A stretch of 64,000 bases of DNA from UKL13-2 sp040006575. Lineage in GTDB: Bacteria > Pseudomonadota > Gammaproteobacteria > Burkholderiales > Usitatibacteraceae. The DNA lies in assembly GCA_040006575.1 (NCBI GenBank), contig JBDTWS010000002.1, positions 3,922 through 67,921 on the forward strand, in the 5' to 3' direction. Shown here piece by piece: positions 62,943 through 64,000 of this stretch. The notes below the pieces were generated by a model. It had not been told where the DNA came from. It saw nothing but the letters and a program-made list of their open reading frames with translations, and did not search any database. How positions within the stretch are numbered: the first letter of the stretch is position 1; each line of letters starts with the position of its first letter. A program made the position numbers and the translations under genes.

Positions 62943-63542
62943 TTACTTGCGCATCGCCTTTTCCGAGGCGGTCATGGAGTCGATGAAGGCCTGGCGCGAG
63001 AACAGGCGCTCGGCATACTTCAGCAACGGCGCAGCAGCCTTGGGCATCTCGACCTGGTAGTGCTCGAGGCGCCACAGCAGCGGGGCGATCGCCACGTCGA
63101 GCATCGAAAAATCGTCGCCCAGCATGTGCTTTTGCTTGACAAAAATCGGGGCGAGCTGGATCAGGTTTTCACGGATGTAGAGGCGCGCCTTGTCGTGCTG
63201 GTTCTGCTTGCCGCGTTCCAGCGTGTCGACATGATTGAAAATTTCGTTTTCCATGCGGAACAGGATCAGGCGGGCGCGGGCGCGCATCACCGGGTCGGCG
63301 GGCATCAATTGCGGATGCGGGAATCGCTCGTCGATGTATTCGTTGATGATGTTCGATTCGTACAGGATCAGGTCGCGTTCCACCAGCACCGGGGTGCGGT
63401 TGTACGGGTTCATGACGGCCAGGTCTTCCGGCTTGTTCATCAGGTCCACGTCGAGGATCTGGAAGTCCATGCCTTTTTCGTAAAGGACGATACGGCAGCG
63501 GTGGCTGAAGGGGCACGTCGTTCCCGAGTACAAAGTCATCAT
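62943..63542 (-). CDS. sspA: Stringent starvation protein A
   Basis: A 199-residue protein with a glutathione S-transferase fold but a role as an RNA polymerase-associated regulator. Landmarks are the N-terminal YSGTTCPFSHRCRIVLYEKG and PYNRTPVLVERDLILYESN, typical of SspA. The order cytochrome c1, sspA, sspB on the same strand is a known betaproteobacterial arrangement. Its size and motifs are standard. Confidence 0.95.
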   Translation of the reverse strand: MMTLYSGTTCPFSHRCRIVLYEKGMDFQILDVDLMNKPEDLAVMNPYNRTPVLVERDLILYESNIINEYIDERFPHPQLMPADPVMRARARLILFRMENEIFNHVDTLERGKQNQHDKARLYIRENLIQLAPIFVKQKHMLGDDFSMLDVAIAPLLWRLEHYQVEMPKAAAPLLKYAERLFSRQAFIDSMTASEKAMRK

Positions 63543-63592
63543 GGCGGCTTACCTGTTCTTTTCTATTTAACTTCTTGAATTCTTAAAATGCC

Positions 63593-63632
63593 AAGCCGCC
63601 AGGTGCGAATGAATCGTCGCGCCTGGCGGCTT
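63593..63632. other. Inverted repeat between sspA and the cytochrome c1 gene
   Basis: AAGCCGCCAGGTGCG and CGCGCCTGGCGGCTT pair with a short loop. For the leftward-transcribed cytochrome c1 gene it may end or attenuate transcription before sspA. The expected T-tract is weak in that direction. Confidence 0.5.
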
Positions 63633-63649
63633 TAAAAAACGCAGAAAAT

Positions 63650-64000
63650 CTACTTCACGTCTTTCCAGTATTCGTGCTTCAACCACAGGCTCACAAAGAA
63701 CGCGATCACCAGGAAAAGCAGCACCCACACACCCAGCTGGTTACGCTGTGCCTGCGCAGGCTCGCCCATGTAGCTCAGGTAATTCACGAGGTCGGCCACG
63801 AAGTGATCGTATTCAGCGGCGGTCATCGAGCCGGGGCGATCGATCACCAGCTTCATGATCGGCTCCATGTGATCGCCATGGCCTTTTTGTTCGCCTACCT
63901 TGGCCATTACCTGTGTGCCTTGCAGATCATGCAGCACATGCGGCATGGCAACCGCCTTGAACACGCGGTTATTCCAGCCGGTGGGCGAGGCATCGTCGCG
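63650..64000 (-). CDS. petC: Cytochrome c1 (bc1 complex), C-terminal part
   Basis: The last 116 codons of a gene that continues beyond the right edge. The visible sequence holds AMPHVLHDLQGTQVM, with the Met of the c1 heme axial-ligand region, and an acidic/His-containing stretch. A final membrane anchor LGVWVLLFLVIAFFVSLWLK and a KHEYWKDVK tail follow, typical of cytochrome c1 of the ubiquinol-cytochrome c reductase. The heme-binding CxxCH lies outside the window. Gene order with sspA and sspB supports the assignment. Confidence 0.9.
   Translation of the reverse strand, partial: RDDASPTGWNNRVFKAVAMPHVLHDLQGTQVMAKVGEQKGHGDHMEPIMKLVIDRPGSMTAAEYDHFVADLVNYLSYMGEPAQAQRNQLGVWVLLFLVIAFFVSLWLKHEYWKDVK

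Overview
This window looks like chromosomal DNA of a betaproteobacterium of moderately high GC. The support is the order cytochrome c1, sspA, sspB at the right end, the argA-yggX, phoU, rpiA, ilvA housekeeping block, and a type II secretion operon ending in gspD. I cannot name the genus from sequence alone. No tRNA, rRNA, CRISPR array, insertion sequence or phage gene was seen.

Layout. 1-1072: end of a dTDP-rhamnose operon (rfbC fragment, rfbD). 1329-12740: a nearly complete type II secretion (T2SS) operon in the order E-F-G-H-I-J-K-L-M-N/C-D. 12905-16984: a small lipoprotein and two secreted proteins, one with codon use and signals of a very highly expressed surface protein. 17054-26374: a periplasmic PpiC-type prolyl isomerase, a Wzm/Wzt-type polysaccharide ABC exporter, and two TPR-GT41 (O-GlcNAc-transferase-like) proteins. 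The first of these is a double TPR-GT41-TPR-GT41 fusion. 26379-37010: lipopolysaccharide (LPS) core and O-antigen genes (GT4, epimerase, GT2, FkbM methyltransferase, MsbA, GT9, an unknown protein, O-antigen ligase, GT2). 37126-40587: a Tricorn/S41-type protease. 40825-48637: a frameshifted XRE regulator followed by housekeeping genes (GNAT, inositol monophosphatase family, rsmE, argA, yggX, phoU, rpiA, ilvA). 48686-58871: a compact nine-gene glycan cassette holding a SEC-C/TPR/GT41 protein, a DegT aminotransferase, a WbqC protein, three methyltransferases, two tandem beta-propeller proteins and a GNAT. 59139-61616: a secreted S8 protease with repeated C-terminal domains. 61807-64000: a CBS protein, sspB, sspA and the end of cytochrome c1.

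How it fits together (inference). The window is devoted to the cell envelope and secretion. The T2SS would export the secreted proteins, and the S8 and perhaps S41 proteases may be further exoproteins or envelope proteases. The ABC exporter, MsbA and the ligase would build LPS or a surface polysaccharide. Three GT41-type proteins in one 64 kb window, one beside the exporter and one heading an aminosugar/methyl/acyl modification cassette, suggest protein or glycan glycosylation systems that may be undescribed. The 48.7-58.9 kb cassette is the strongest candidate.

A dispersed palindromic repeat of about 65 bp occurs four times, always directly downstream of a gene end. One copy supplies the last codons of rfbD.
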